DNA of 64,000 nt, from contig MGWH01000002.1 of NCBI GenBank assembly GCA_001800905.1, positions 744,001-808,000 of the forward strand, given 5' to 3'. Position numbers and translations under genes: made by a program. The notes below the pieces were generated by a model, which did no database searches, was not told the DNA's origin, and worked only from the letters and a program-made list of their open reading frames with translations. Of the stretch, positions 1 to 10,831 are shown piece after piece (positions within the stretch are counted from its first letter, which is position 1; the number at the start of each line of letters is the position of its first letter). This stretch comes from Flavobacteria bacterium GWA2_35_26 (GTDB lineage Bacteria; Bacteroidota; Bacteroidia; Flavobacteriales; Flavobacteriaceae).

Positions 1-185
1 GTGTTTTTGTTATTGTAATTGCTGCTATGAATTTATTCTTGGACTTTGACCAAATTGAAGATGGTGCCAATAGAAAAATGCCAAAATACATGGAATGGTA
101 CGGCGCAATGGGATTGATGATTACCCTAGTTTGGTTGTATATGGAATTCTTGCGATTATTGTCAAAATTAAACAGCAGAGACTAA
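1..185 (+). CDS. Bax inhibitor-1/YccA-like membrane protein, C-terminal fragment (5' end outside window)
   Basis: Frame 3 reads VFVIVIAAMNLFLDFDQIEDGANRKMPKYMEWYGAMGLMITLVWLYMEFLRLLSKLNSRD* ending at 185; typical C-terminus of the flavobacterial Bax inhibitor-1/YccA family. Confidence 0.75.
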   Translation, partial: VFVIVIAAMNLFLDFDQIEDGANRKMPKYMEWYGAMGLMITLVWLYMEFLRLLSKLNSRD

Positions 186-207
186 ACTCAACGCTTCAAG
201 ATAAACT

Positions 208-240
208 AAACCCCATCACGTTTTCATGATGGGGTTTTTT
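208..240. terminator. Intrinsic terminator
   Basis: AAACCCCATCA-cgttttca-TGATGGGGTTTTTT hairpin plus T-tract between convergent genes. Confidence 0.85.
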
Positions 241-241
241 A

Positions 242-1324
242 TTAAAAAGCAAACTGCAATTGTACTACCACAGTTTTCTTTTGTTCGGTATTTAAATTAC
301 TCAATGAAATTCCAAGTAACCGAACGGAATCTTTCATTCGCTCTTGATACAATAGCTCTTTTACATTTTCAAGAATCAAGCCTTTATCCGCAATAAAATA
401 AGGAACCGTTTTACTTCGCGTTTGCTGCGAAAAATCGCTGTATTTAATTTTTAAGGTTACTGTTTTACCGGCAATATTTTGTTTTTTCAACCTTCGTTCT
501 AAACTAGTTGCGATTTTTTCAAGTTGTTCCAACATGAAAATTTCAGAAGACAAATTGGTATCAAAAGTATGCTCAGCCGCCACTGATTTTGTAATTCGAT
601 CTGGTTTCACTTCGCTATTATGAATGCCGCGTACCACATGGTAATAAAAGGCGCCTGATTTTCCAAAATGGGTTGATAAAAATTCTAAAGATTTACTCTT
701 CAATTCCAAACCGGTAAAAATTCCCAATTGGTACATTTTTTCAGTTGTCACTTTACCCACGCCATAGAATTTCCGAATTGGTAATTCTTCTAAAAATGAC
801 CGCACCTCATCAGGATTAACCGTTTTTTGACCGTTAGGTTTATTGTAATCACTAGCAATTTTGGCTACAAATTTATTGACAGAAATTCCAGCTGAAGCTG
901 TTAAACCGACTTCATTCAAAATTCGAGTTCTAATTTCTTTTGCCAATAACGTCGCACTAGGGTTTCCTTTTTTATTATGGGTCACATCTAAATAGGCTTC
1001 GTCAAGAGAAAGTGGCTCAACTAAATCGGTGTAATCATGAAAAATAGCGTGGATTTTTTTTGAAATTTCTTTGTACCGATCAAATCGAGGGGATACAAAA
1101 ATAAGTTCTGGACAATTTTTTTTTGCCAAAACTCCGCTAATAGCACTTCGTACACCAAATTTTCTAGCTTCGTAACTTGCTGCGGCGACAACACCTCTAT
1201 TTTCAGAGCCACCAACGGCAATTGGTTTGCCTCTTAATTCAGGATGATCCATTTGCTCCACAGAAGCATAAAACGCATCCATGTCGATGTGAATGATTTT
1301 TCTATTGGAATTAATTTCGAGCAT
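242..1324 (-). CDS. dinB: DNA polymerase IV (Y-family)
   Basis: IIHIDMDAFYASVEQMDHPELRGKPIAVGG and SLDEAYLDVT motifs, 360 aa. Confidence 0.96.
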   Translation of the reverse strand: MLEINSNRKIIHIDMDAFYASVEQMDHPELRGKPIAVGGSENRGVVAAASYEARKFGVRSAISGVLAKKNCPELIFVSPRFDRYKEISKKIHAIFHDYTDLVEPLSLDEAYLDVTHNKKGNPSATLLAKEIRTRILNEVGLTASAGISVNKFVAKIASDYNKPNGQKTVNPDEVRSFLEELPIRKFYGVGKVTTEKMYQLGIFTGLELKSKSLEFLSTHFGKSGAFYYHVVRGIHNSEVKPDRITKSVAAEHTFDTNLSSEIFMLEQLEKIATSLERRLKKQNIAGKTVTLKIKYSDFSQQTRSKTVPYFIADKGLILENVKELLYQERMKDSVRLLGISLSNLNTEQKKTVVVQLQFAF

Positions 1325-1392
1325 AGCACAAATTTATACAAAAAGGATTAGGAGAAAACACCTAACTTTGAAATCAACTAATCCAATTCGAT

Positions 1393-1860
1393 ATGATTGA
1401 AATAGAAAGAAAGTTTTTAGTTAGCTCAGACGCATTTAAAAACGATGCTTTGCGCAAAAATCATATTGCACAAGGCTATTTGAATTCTACTCCAGAACGT
1501 ACCGTACGTGTACGCATAAAAGGCGATACAGGGTACCTCACTATAAAAGGGAAATCAAATGAAACGGGGTTGTCTCGTTTTGAATGGGAAAAAGAAATTC
1601 CTCTTGAAGAAGCTAAAGCTCTTTTACTTCTTTGTGAAAAGGGAATAATTGAGAAAAACCGTTACGAAGTACAGGTAGGAAAGCACCTATTTGAAGTAGA
1701 TGAATTTTTTGGAGAAAACGAAGGACTACTTCTTGCTGAAGTGGAACTACAATCGGAATCCGAATTTTTTGAAAAACCACATTGGCTAGGAGATGAAGTA
1801 ACTCAAGACCAACGCTATTACAATTCCTATATAAGCAACCATCCGTTTACAAGTTGGTAA
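1393..1860 (+). CDS. CYTH domain protein (class IV adenylate cyclase/triphosphatase-like)
   Basis: N-terminal MIEIERKFLV (ExExK signature), 155 aa. Confidence 0.9.
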   Translation: MIEIERKFLVSSDAFKNDALRKNHIAQGYLNSTPERTVRVRIKGDTGYLTIKGKSNETGLSRFEWEKEIPLEEAKALLLLCEKGIIEKNRYEVQVGKHLFEVDEFFGENEGLLLAEVELQSESEFFEKPHWLGDEVTQDQRYYNSYISNHPFTSW

Positions 1861-1861
1861 C

Positions 1862-2344
1862 TTAGTTTTCTATTATTTCGATTTTCACGCGCAACATTCC
1901 GCTTCTTTTATTATCGGCTAAATCCATAAAAGCACGTTTGGTTAAATCAATCTCTTTAGAACGTACAAATGGCCCTCTATCTGTAACTTCGACTATAACC
2001 GATTTACCGTTGGCTTCATTAGTTACTTTAAGCTTGGTGCCAAATGGTAATTTTTTGTGCGCTGCAGTATAGCCGTTATTGCTGAATTTTTTCCCGCTAG
2101 TAGTTCGTCTTCCATTGAATTTATCCGCATAATAAGATGCAATAACTGACTTTTTAAATGCCTTTAGTTGGAGTGGTTTAGTTGAAATGCTATCCGTCAC
2201 TAAAGAAATATCAGCAGCTGTTGTTTTACTTTTTTTAACTGTATCTTTTGCTATTGTTTGCTTTTGTTTACTTTGAATCGATGTTTGACTCCAAACTAAT
2301 CCAACAACAAATACAATACACAACAGTATCAAACCTTTTTTCAT
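1862..2344 (-). CDS. RlpA-like septal ring lytic transglycosylase (DPBB domain)
   Basis: ASYYADKFNGRRTTSGKKFSNNGYTAAHKKLPFGTKLKVTN...VEVTDRGPF. Confidence 0.88.
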   Translation of the reverse strand: MKKGLILLCIVFVVGLVWSQTSIQSKQKQTIAKDTVKKSKTTAADISLVTDSISTKPLQLKAFKKSVIASYYADKFNGRRTTSGKKFSNNGYTAAHKKLPFGTKLKVTNEANGKSVIVEVTDRGPFVRSKEIDLTKRAFMDLADNKRSGMLRVKIEIIEN

Positions 2345-2375
2345 GTTTGTTGTTTTTTAATTTTAAATAATGGGA

Positions 2376-2399
2376 CAAAAAAAGTCCTGTTTAGGACTT
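2376..2399 (-). terminator. Intrinsic terminator of the 2404-2826 gene
   Basis: Minus strand AAGTCCT-aaac-AGGACTTTTTTT. Confidence 0.75.
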
Positions 2400-2403
2400 G
2401 TAA

Positions 2404-2826
2404 TTAGAACCATAAATTCCAAGGAATTCTACTTAAGATGAGTACCAATCCTACACCATAAAAAATGGCAATAGATTTGAATTTTCCCTCGTTTGTAGTT
2501 GCTTTTTTATGTTTAGACCAACCCATAGTAATCAATACAATTGCAATGATATTAACTAATGGATGTTCTAGTGAAGTTAAACGGTATGCCTCGTTTTTCA
2601 TTTGTCCAAAAACAGCTGACCCTAGTGGAGATAAAAAATACAACACTAAACCAACTAACAATTGAATATGAGTCCCTATTAAAGCAAACAAAGCAATTTT
2701 ACGGTCTTTGGCTGTAAATTCCTTTTGAGACGATTTCCCAATAAAAGAGTTTACTACAGCTATAACTAAAACTAAAATAGCTAAATACGCCCAGCCTGAA
2801 TGAAATTTTTGTATGAAATTGTACAT
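2404..2826 (-). CDS. Conserved small integral membrane protein (about 4 TM, His-containing)
   Basis: 140 aa with several hydrophobic segments; conserved-looking Bacteroidetes membrane protein of unknown function. Confidence 0.65.
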   Translation of the reverse strand: MYNFIQKFHSGWAYLAILVLVIAVVNSFIGKSSQKEFTAKDRKIALFALIGTHIQLLVGLVLYFLSPLGSAVFGQMKNEAYRLTSLEHPLVNIIAIVLITMGWSKHKKATTNEGKFKSIAIFYGVGLVLILSRIPWNLWF

Positions 2827-2872
2827 GATTCTTATTTAATTGAATTTCAAATATAGTAAAAAATTGGTACAA

Positions 2873-2908
2873 AAAAAACGGCAACTCCTTTTTATGGGAG
2901 TTGCCGTT
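2873..2908 (-). terminator. Intrinsic terminator of the TonB-dependent receptor gene
   Basis: CGGCAACTCC-tttttat-GGGAGTTGCCG; T-tract on the minus strand. Confidence 0.85.
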
Positions 2909-2930
2909 TGTATGTAGTAACTTTCTTTAC

Positions 2931-5693
2931 TTAGAAGTTATAACGCATTGTGAAGTTCCAAGTTCTTCCAAATCCGAAGAATACTTGGTTAGCATCTGCA
3001 ACACCATTGTAAGTTCTTCCAGCTGAATTGTAAGTTGGTCCTGATGTACCTGAAACAAAATCAGTAGCAAAAATATTAGATCTTGACTCAGCAATATAAA
3101 CTTCGTCTAAAACGTTATTGATGTTTAATCTGAAATTCAAAGATTTTGATTTGTCAGTTCCTAACAATAATCTGTATGAAATTCCAGCATCAACCAATCC
3201 ATAAGAAGGTAATTCTAATGTTCCTTTGTTTGTTGCAGAAGTTTGTCTTGTAGGATCTAAACTTGCAAATAATTTATCAGATAATCTGTAGTTAGCATCA
3301 ACATTAAAACGTGGTGCTAATTCATAAGCAGCACCTAAACTTGCTGTCATTTGAGCTACATCTCCCACTCTTGTTCCGTCTACGAAATAAGTAGTAGTTG
3401 TTCCACCAGAAATATTGTTGTTATTAACGTCAAATCTTCTTCCTGTAATATTGCCTTCATATACCCATTTACCTAATGAGAACATTCCGTTCAATTTTAA
3501 TTTATCCCCAACTTTTGCATTCATATCAAGTTCAACTCCTGAGTGAACTTGAGTAATTCCAGCAAAATCATAATAACCACCTGGATTATCAACGGCGTTA
3601 TCAGATGATCTTTGGTATCTGTCTTTCCATGTAGTATGGTATACATTCACATTTGCATTGAATACTGCAGAACGGAACCCGTATCCAGCTTCTAATCCTA
3701 ATACTTTCTCATTAGTCAAGTTTTCATTCACTAAAGATTGATTGTTTGGATATACTGCATTAAAGAAAGGTTGTTTAGAATAATAACCTGCATTTACAAA
3801 TACATTATGATTATCATTGATATTGTAGTTAGCTCCCCCTTTAACGTTTCCACCTAACAAGTTTTTGTAATCTGTAGATGACAATGGGTTAGGAGTTAAG
3901 TACAAGAAATAATCATCTCTTCTAAATCCTTGGTTAGATACAGAACCTTGGAAGAAAGCTGTTAATTTATCAGCAGAATACTCTAATTGAGTAAAAGCTC
4001 CATACCAGTTTACTAAACCATCATTATTATAGTTGATTTTATCTGTTTGATAACCCAAGCTATATAAAGGATTTAAATTTGGTCTTGCAGCATACGTTCC
4101 TGTTAATACTCTGTTTGGATTGTTTTTATCGTTATTATCAGCATAATTAGTAGATCCTAACAAATCAACCATGTTTTGGTAGTGAATACCTCTATATGTT
4201 CTTGCATCAACACCAAAATCTAAAGTAAATCTTTCTGATAATTTAGTGTTCAAGTTAACCACACCACCATACCAGTTGTGTGAGTTGATAGAAGCAATTT
4301 TTGTAATACCGTTTGTAGTATTATTTGATGTAGATGAGCTGTTTTGGTAAGCTCCCCCAACTAAAGTTCTAGTTGAAGTTCCTGTAGATCCAGGAATTAC
4401 AACACTTTTACCTGAATTCCAAGCGTTAATTAAATCCACATTGATGATCCCATTAGGTAATCTTAAGTTATCAGAGAAAAATCTATTTCCTCTCATTGCT
4501 CCAGCACCGTTAGATCCTCCTCCACGACCCCAAGAACCATACACTACAGTAGATAATTTAGTTTTGTCGTTAATTTTGTAATCCCAGTTAACCGATGCAA
4601 TTGGTTTGTGATAGAAGTTAGTTCTAAAGTTGTATTCTTGACCATTCAAAATACCCCAATCGTTGTTGTATCTTCTGTTTGGTTCACCATTAGAACCGTA
4701 TTTGATAAACTGTGCAATTGTTGGAGCAGCAGATCTTTGATTGTGCCATTGTGGTGCACCAGTAATTGTAAATTCTACATCATGTTTTGGGTTGATTTTG
4801 TAACCAATTCCAATAAAGTAGTTACCTGCTTCAAATTTAGTACCATCAATATAACCATCTCCATTAGTTTGGCTCAACAAAATAGAAGTAGACAAACCAT
4901 TTTTCATTACACCTGTTGAGTATGAAAATGCTTTTTTCAAGTAGTTATCATTGGCAACTCCTACAGAAACGCTTCCACCTTCTTTCATATCAGCAGAACG
5001 AGTTACGATATTAATAGTACCCCCTACAGATGAAATCGCTAATTTAGAAGATCCTAAACCTCTTTGTACTTGCATTGCTGAAGTTACGTCAGACAAACCC
5101 GCCCAGTTACTCCAATATACAGCACTGTTTTCCATGTCATTAACAGGAACCCCGTTAATTAATACGGCGATATTTCTTTGATCAAATCCACGAATGTTAA
5201 TTCTTGAATCTCCAAAACCACCCCCTGATTTAGTAGCATATACTGAAGGTGTATTAGCTAAAATTTCAGGAAATTCTTGAGAACCTAGTTTTTCTTGAAT
5301 TTCTGCCGCTTTAATAGTAGAAACCGCTACTGGAGTTTTTCTGTCCTTAGCAACGTCCACTACTGAACTTCTTACTACAATTTCTTGTAATTGATTATCA
5401 TCAGCAACTAAAGCAACAGTTCCTACGTTAGCAGCACCATTGAATTTAACTGTTTTTGATTTGTAACCAATAAAAGAAATTACTAATTCGCCTGAATTAG
5501 CAGTTGTATTGATAGAGAATTTTCCATCAAAATCTGTTGAAACAGCAATTTTTGTTCCTTTAATAACAATATTTGCTCCAGGCAAAGAACCTTTACCATC
5601 TGTAACAGTTCCTGAAACTTTTCCTTGAGCAAAAGCAGTAGAAACCATTAAAAACATTAATCCTGTAAGTAACCAGTTTTTCATTGTTTTCAT
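2931..5693 (-). CDS. TonB-dependent receptor with N-terminal carboxypeptidase-regulatory-like (CarboxypepD_reg) domain
   Basis: Signal peptide, GKVSGTVTDGKGSLPGANIVIKGT..., plug-domain INIRGFDQRNIAVLINGVPVND, terminal aromatic (NF). Confidence 0.93.
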   Translation of the reverse strand: MKTMKNWLLTGLMFLMVSTAFAQGKVSGTVTDGKGSLPGANIVIKGTKIAVSTDFDGKFSINTTANSGELVISFIGYKSKTVKFNGAANVGTVALVADDNQLQEIVVRSSVVDVAKDRKTPVAVSTIKAAEIQEKLGSQEFPEILANTPSVYATKSGGGFGDSRINIRGFDQRNIAVLINGVPVNDMENSAVYWSNWAGLSDVTSAMQVQRGLGSSKLAISSVGGTINIVTRSADMKEGGSVSVGVANDNYLKKAFSYSTGVMKNGLSTSILLSQTNGDGYIDGTKFEAGNYFIGIGYKINPKHDVEFTITGAPQWHNQRSAAPTIAQFIKYGSNGEPNRRYNNDWGILNGQEYNFRTNFYHKPIASVNWDYKINDKTKLSTVVYGSWGRGGGSNGAGAMRGNRFFSDNLRLPNGIINVDLINAWNSGKSVVIPGSTGTSTRTLVGGAYQNSSSTSNNTTNGITKIASINSHNWYGGVVNLNTKLSERFTLDFGVDARTYRGIHYQNMVDLLGSTNYADNNDKNNPNRVLTGTYAARPNLNPLYSLGYQTDKINYNNDGLVNWYGAFTQLEYSADKLTAFFQGSVSNQGFRRDDYFLYLTPNPLSSTDYKNLLGGNVKGGANYNINDNHNVFVNAGYYSKQPFFNAVYPNNQSLVNENLTNEKVLGLEAGYGFRSAVFNANVNVYHTTWKDRYQRSSDNAVDNPGGYYDFAGITQVHSGVELDMNAKVGDKLKLNGMFSLGKWVYEGNITGRRFDVNNNNISGGTTTTYFVDGTRVGDVAQMTASLGAAYELAPRFNVDANYRLSDKLFASLDPTRQTSATNKGTLELPSYGLVDAGISYRLLLGTDKSKSLNFRLNINNVLDEVYIAESRSNIFATDFVSGTSGPTYNSAGRTYNGVADANQVFFGFGRTWNFTMRYNF

Positions 5694-5834
5694 TGTTGTT
5701 TTATTAATTTATTTTTGGCAAAATTATAACATTTTTATATCAATACGTTAATACAACGTTAAAAAATTCACCTTTTTAGTGTTTTTTTTAAACAACTATT
5801 GATTTTTAAAGATGTTGCGAGAGCTAAATGTATA

Positions 5835-5868
5835 AAAAAAGCGCCTTGATTTATATCAAAGCGCCTTA
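5835..5868 (-). terminator. Intrinsic terminator downstream of pgi
   Basis: GCGCCTTGATTTATATCAAAGCGCCTTA hairpin; minus strand followed by a T-run. Confidence 0.8.
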
Positions 5869-5886
5869 CGTTATTTACTACTTGTA

Positions 5887-7530
5887 TTATTTATTTTTCA
5901 AAAAATGGTTCAATAAAAAGGAAGTAGAACTATCGTGGTTTTTTACTGTTTTAGTATTGATTTCATCTAAAATAGAATTAGCCAATTGTTTTCCTAATTC
6001 TACTCCCCATTGATCAAAACTAAAAATATTCCAAATCACTCCTTGAACAAAAATCTTATGTTCGTACATCGCTATTAATGACCCTAAAGATTTTGGAGTT
6101 AATTTTTGAATTAATAAGGTGTTCGTGGGTTTGTTTCCTCTAAACACTTTAAATGGCAACAAAGCGGCTGCTTTTTCTTTTGACAATCCTTGTTGGTCAA
6201 ATTCAGCTTGTACTTGTGCTTCTGTTTTACCATGTAACAAGGCTTCTGTTTGCGCAAAAAAGTTAGACATCAATTTGTCATGATGATTGTCATCTCCATA
6301 TAATGGTTTGACAAATCCAATAAAATCAGCCGGAATCACTTTAGTTCCTTGGTGAATTAATTGAAAAAAGGCGTGTTGCGAATTGGTTCCTGGTTCTCCC
6401 CAAATGATGGTGCCAGTTTGATAGTTCACTGGCTTACCATCTCGTGCCACACTTTTACCATTACTTTCCATGGTTCCTTGTTGTAAATAAGGAGCTAGTT
6501 TTTGTAAATATTGTGTGTACGGGATCAAAGCTTCACTTTCAGCACCAAAGAAGTTATTATACCAAACGCTCAATAAGGCTAAAGTTACCGGTATGTTTTG
6601 GTCAAAATCAGTAGTTTTAAAATGCTCGTCCATTTCATTGGCTCCGCTCAACAAGGCATCGTAGTTATCAAATCCAATAGCTAAGCTAATTGAAAGTCCT
6701 ACCGCGCTCCATAAAGAAAAACGACCACCAACCCAATCCCACATTGGAAAAACATTGTCTGGATTAATTCCAAAAGCTGTTACTTTATCCAAATTAGTGG
6801 AAACGGCAACAAAATGCTTCGCCACATCTTCTTGTTGGGCCGATTTCAAAAACCATTCTTTGATTGTTTCTGAATTGGTCAACGTTTCTTGTGTCGTAAA
6901 TGTTTTAGAAACAATGACAAACAAAGTCGTTTCTGGATTTATTTTCTTGATAATTTCATTTACATGATCCCCATCTACATTGGAAACAAAATGAACATTC
7001 AAATGATTTTTATAAAACTGCAAAGCCTCAACTGCCATGGCTGGTCCTAAATCAGACCCTCCAATCCCAATATTAACAATATCAGTAAACGTTCTACCTG
7101 TATATCCTTTTCGGTGACCCGAAACCACTTCATTTGTAAACGCCTTGATTTTATTTTTTACCGCATATACTTCCGGCATTACGTTTTGACCTTCAACGGT
7201 AATTACAGCCGATTCTTTAGCGCGTAACGCAGTATGAAGTACTGCTCTGTTTTCTGTTTGATTGATTAATTCTCCCTCAAAATAAGAAGCTATGGCTTCT
7301 TTCAATCCTACTTGATTGGCTAGTTCCAACAACAAAGTAATTGTTTCTTGATTGATTCTATTTTTTGAATAATCCAATAAAAAATCATTCCATTTCAAAT
7401 TGAATTTTTCAACTCGAGATGCATCGGCTTGAAATAATTCTTGCATAGAAGTCGATGCAATTGCGTTGTAATGTTGTTGCAATTTTGCCCAAGCATTAGT
7501 TTGGGTGGGATTAACTGTTTGTAAAGCCAT
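5887..7530 (-). CDS. pgi: Glucose-6-phosphate isomerase
   Basis: 547 aa; [50 protein letters not shown] motifs. Confidence 0.97.
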   Translation of the reverse strand: MALQTVNPTQTNAWAKLQQHYNAIASTSMQELFQADASRVEKFNLKWNDFLLDYSKNRINQETITLLLELANQVGLKEAIASYFEGELINQTENRAVLHTALRAKESAVITVEGQNVMPEVYAVKNKIKAFTNEVVSGHRKGYTGRTFTDIVNIGIGGSDLGPAMAVEALQFYKNHLNVHFVSNVDGDHVNEIIKKINPETTLFVIVSKTFTTQETLTNSETIKEWFLKSAQQEDVAKHFVAVSTNLDKVTAFGINPDNVFPMWDWVGGRFSLWSAVGLSISLAIGFDNYDALLSGANEMDEHFKTTDFDQNIPVTLALLSVWYNNFFGAESEALIPYTQYLQKLAPYLQQGTMESNGKSVARDGKPVNYQTGTIIWGEPGTNSQHAFFQLIHQGTKVIPADFIGFVKPLYGDDNHHDKLMSNFFAQTEALLHGKTEAQVQAEFDQQGLSKEKAAALLPFKVFRGNKPTNTLLIQKLTPKSLGSLIAMYEHKIFVQGVIWNIFSFDQWGVELGKQLANSILDEINTKTVKNHDSSTSFLLNHFLKNK

Positions 7531-7638
7531 TTGTATAATTGGTTGGTTCTATTTTTATTTTCGGGGCAAAAATACTGAAATTAGTTTGAATACCAGTGGT
7601 ACTCAATTCCTATCACAATTTTAAGTAAAAAAGTGTAT

Positions 7639-8862
7639 TTATAAGTTAGCGACGCTATCTAACTGATGTTTTAAGGGTTCAATTTGTTGTAAGAATCGTT
7701 GTTTCGAACTTCCTGACATCGATTCTCCTGTTGGGAGTTTTAAACGTAACGCATCCACCTGAACCCCATTTTTCCAAAAACGATAACATACATGTGGTCC
7801 TGTTGCTAGTCCGGTACTGCCTACTCTACCTATAATTTGACCTTGGTTAACATGTTGACCTCGTCGCACCAGAATTTTAGACATATGTAAGTATTGTGTC
7901 GAATAGGTGCCGTTGTGTTTGACTTTTACAAAATTTCCATTTCCTGTAGTAAAACCCGTTTGTTCAACCACTCCTGCAGCTGTTGTAGTAATTGGTGTTC
8001 CATAAGGTGCTGCATAATCCGTTCCTTTGTGGGCTTTCCAGATTCCCTGAACTGGATGCAGTCTATTTGAACTGTATCTGGAGGTAATTCTACTAAACTT
8101 AATCGGCGTCTTTAAAAAGAAATTTTTCAGGGTTTTTCCTTCGTCGTCATAATACTCAATCTTTCCAGAACGATTAGTAGCATACGGAAATGCGTATACT
8201 ATTTTTCCTTTGTATTCAAAAAAAGCTGCTTCCAAACTGTCAACACCGTCATAAATTGTGTCATTGATGTACCTTTCGGTAAAAGTTAATGCAAAGCGAT
8301 CTCCCTTTTTTAATTTGAAAAAGTCAATGGACCAAGCATAAATTTTAGTGATTTTACTTGCCAAAGCGCCTTCTACTTTGGCACTTTCTAATGTTTCTGA
8401 AAGGGAACTTTTCAATACGCCTCCAATGGTTCTTCTTTTAATTCTAATTGGCTTGGCTTTTTTGTAGGCCACAACCGCAGTATCTCTAAGATCGACAACA
8501 TAATAATTCACGGCATCTGGCTGGTAAATAAAAACTTGTAGTTTGTTTTTTTTATGTTTGGATCGAAGTAAAACGTAAGGTTTGTTGAAACGCATTGTGC
8601 GAACATCAAAAGTGTCTTTGACTTTTTCAATAATATCATACACTTCTTTGTTGCCAATATTTTGCTTTTGGATAATACTCCCAAAAGTATCCCCGCTTTT
8701 TATGGTATCATGTACCACATTAAATTCTGAATACAAAAAGCCAAACTCACTTTTCTTAGTCTTTTTTTGCTCCTGTAAATCGGTTGCGTTTTCTTGCTTT
8801 TGAGTACAAGAAAACACCAAGACTAATAGTAGAAGTAAAAGAGTGATTTTTTTAATTGGCAT
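7639..8862 (-). CDS. M23-family metallopeptidase, predicted lipoprotein
   Basis: Lipobox LVFSC; LHPVQGIWKAHKGTDYAAPYGTPI...YSTQYLHMSKI...GLATGPHVCYRFWKNG. Confidence 0.9.
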   Translation of the reverse strand: MPIKKITLLLLLLVLVFSCTQKQENATDLQEQKKTKKSEFGFLYSEFNVVHDTIKSGDTFGSIIQKQNIGNKEVYDIIEKVKDTFDVRTMRFNKPYVLLRSKHKKNKLQVFIYQPDAVNYYVVDLRDTAVVAYKKAKPIRIKRRTIGGVLKSSLSETLESAKVEGALASKITKIYAWSIDFFKLKKGDRFALTFTERYINDTIYDGVDSLEAAFFEYKGKIVYAFPYATNRSGKIEYYDDEGKTLKNFFLKTPIKFSRITSRYSSNRLHPVQGIWKAHKGTDYAAPYGTPITTTAAGVVEQTGFTTGNGNFVKVKHNGTYSTQYLHMSKILVRRGQHVNQGQIIGRVGSTGLATGPHVCYRFWKNGVQVDALRLKLPTGESMSGSSKQRFLQQIEPLKHQLDSVANL

Positions 8863-8865
8863 AGA

Positions 8866-9804
8866 CTACAATTTTACAGATTCTCCCCAATTGGCTAATT
8901 CATCTGACGACCATAATTCAGGAAAAAATATTCTTCGTTGGTATTTAGGATGCATGTACTTTTTCCATTCACTACCACCTGTTGCTTCTCCGTCTCCTAA
9001 TCCGCTCTGATCAATGTATTTAATCGCCACATTTAAATGCTGCATTACCCAAGTGATGTTTATGGTATAATCCAAATGGCGCATGGCATCAATTAGATTC
9101 TGATTCTTTTGGTCTACTAAAGGCAATTGTTTGAATTTTTGCCAAATGTTTATAGAGTTGTATTCTTGCATATGGCTCAAGAAAACAGCTTTGTATTTTC
9201 GTTCAAATTCTTCCAAAAGAAAGGATTTTTTTCCAGTAGAATACTCTTTTCCCGCTGCTTGCCAATACAAGTGCTCAAAAGCAAATTCGTAGGAAGTAGT
9301 TCTGTCAATAGAAGATCTAAAACGGTAATCGATAAGGTTAATTAAATCTGTAGCACAAAATTCTATCAAACGGTATTGTGCGCTTTGAAAACCACTCGCA
9401 GGAGTTAGCGTATTTCTAAATTTCATGTATTGTTCTACTTCCATTCCATTCTCCATGATTTCAAATGAAGTGGTTAGCATTTCAAAATAACGACTAATTC
9501 GTTCCAACCGTTCTTTGAAAAAATGAGTGGTGATGTTTTCCGCATACGAAACTTGTTGCATCTCCCACAAAATCATTTTGAAAATCAATTCGTTAACTTG
9601 ATGGTACATGATGAACACCATTTCATCAGGAAGGGTGGTTCGCTGCGATTGTAAACTCAACAAAGCATCTGTTTGAATATAATCCCAATACGTTATTGGC
9701 TTCGACCAAAGTAAGCCTTCTAATTGAGTATCCGTTTTTTGATTAATTGCCTCAAACTTGGAATCAATTTGATTTAAAATAGTCTCTCTTGTCGTATTGT
9801 TCAT
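8866..9804 (-). CDS. Tryptophan 2,3-dioxygenase family protein
   Basis: TYWDYIQTDALLSLQ, DEMVFIMYHQVNELIFKMILWEM, TGGSEWKKYM motifs. Confidence 0.92.
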   Translation of the reverse strand: MNNTTRETILNQIDSKFEAINQKTDTQLEGLLWSKPITYWDYIQTDALLSLQSQRTTLPDEMVFIMYHQVNELIFKMILWEMQQVSYAENITTHFFKERLERISRYFEMLTTSFEIMENGMEVEQYMKFRNTLTPASGFQSAQYRLIEFCATDLINLIDYRFRSSIDRTTSYEFAFEHLYWQAAGKEYSTGKKSFLLEEFERKYKAVFLSHMQEYNSINIWQKFKQLPLVDQKNQNLIDAMRHLDYTINITWVMQHLNVAIKYIDQSGLGDGEATGGSEWKKYMHPKYQRRIFFPELWSSDELANWGESVKL

Positions 9805-10574
9805 TATAATTTCACTTTGAATGTGTGTTTTAATCCTTTAAAGGCTTCTAAATCTGCTTTTATCGAGCCAACGGCAAGACTGGCTTGTATTCGGATAGGA
9901 ATTTTATTTTCGTCATCTGAAATCCAAACCGTTACACTTTCTTGTTCTTTAAAAACTCTCCCGGATTGCACTAATGGTCTAAAAATCATAGTCGCAATAG
10001 TGCCAAATTTAGTTTTAATATTTTCCCGACCTATAAATTTTAACTTAAACTTGGTCGTCTCATCGTCAAAAAACAAATCAATCGCTACGGATTCTCCAGG
10101 TTTAATTTTGTCAATAGTGGAGAAATTTCGCAAATAATAAAAGGCGGATAAAATATCTTGTGTGTTTTTTGGAATCGAAAAAGTCTTTTCGGTATTGTGT
10201 TTATAATCTTTTACCAAAATTTTATTGGTGGACCAAATAAAAAATCCTTCTTGGTTTTTAGTATATCCACCTTCATTGATTTTTCTTAGAAATTGATTGG
10301 GAACAAAAGTATCTTTATCAATGTAACTTTCATATCGGTCATCTACTTTAAAAAAAAGCCGAGACAAGCCCGTAGTATATCCTTTGCCAATTAAATGAAA
10401 TAATTTTTCTGAGTTGATAGTTGCCTCTTTAACTTCTAATGTCGCATAGCCTGCATTGACAAAACCGTAGTGGATTCTAAATTTAAACCATTCGCCCACT
10501 CCAAAAGCAGTTTGTTGTTGAGCATAAACCGAAATGGAAAAGAAAAGTATAACGAATAATTGGTTTTTTTTCAT
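9804..10574 (-). CDS. DUF3108 domain-containing protein
   Basis: Signal peptide; FGVGEWFKFRIHYGFVNAGYATLEV typical of DUF3108. Confidence 0.82.
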   Translation of the reverse strand: MKKNQLFVILFFSISVYAQQQTAFGVGEWFKFRIHYGFVNAGYATLEVKEATINSEKLFHLIGKGYTTGLSRLFFKVDDRYESYIDKDTFVPNQFLRKINEGGYTKNQEGFFIWSTNKILVKDYKHNTEKTFSIPKNTQDILSAFYYLRNFSTIDKIKPGESVAIDLFFDDETTKFKLKFIGRENIKTKFGTIATMIFRPLVQSGRVFKEQESVTVWISDDENKIPIRIQASLAVGSIKADLEAFKGLKHTFKVKL

Positions 10575-10633
10575 TGTGTGTTTTAAAGGCTATGTCAATA
10601 CCATATCCTTAAATTTAAACCAAAGGTATTAAA

Positions 10634-10670
10634 ACAAAAAAACCCAGTCAAATTATGACTGAGTTTTTGT
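10634..10670. terminator. Bidirectional-looking terminator hairpin
   Basis: AAACCCAGTCaaattatGACTGAGTTTTT with A/T tracts on both sides. Confidence 0.7.
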
Positions 10671-10831
10671 GCTATTAACTAACCAAAAAACTATAAATTA
10701 TGAAAATTTATATCAAAATTTGAAAGGAAACCACCCCCTTCATTTTTGTACTACAAATTTATAGCATGTTGGAGTAATTATTTTTGTAAAAATTGACTTT
10801 AACAAAAGATTTGTCATTTCTAAATTCGAAT

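Noticed and set aside
2404-2826. Possible annotation as a ribosomal protein, which I recall for similar database entries
   Set aside because: The sequence is a multi-TM membrane protein with no ribosomal protein features.
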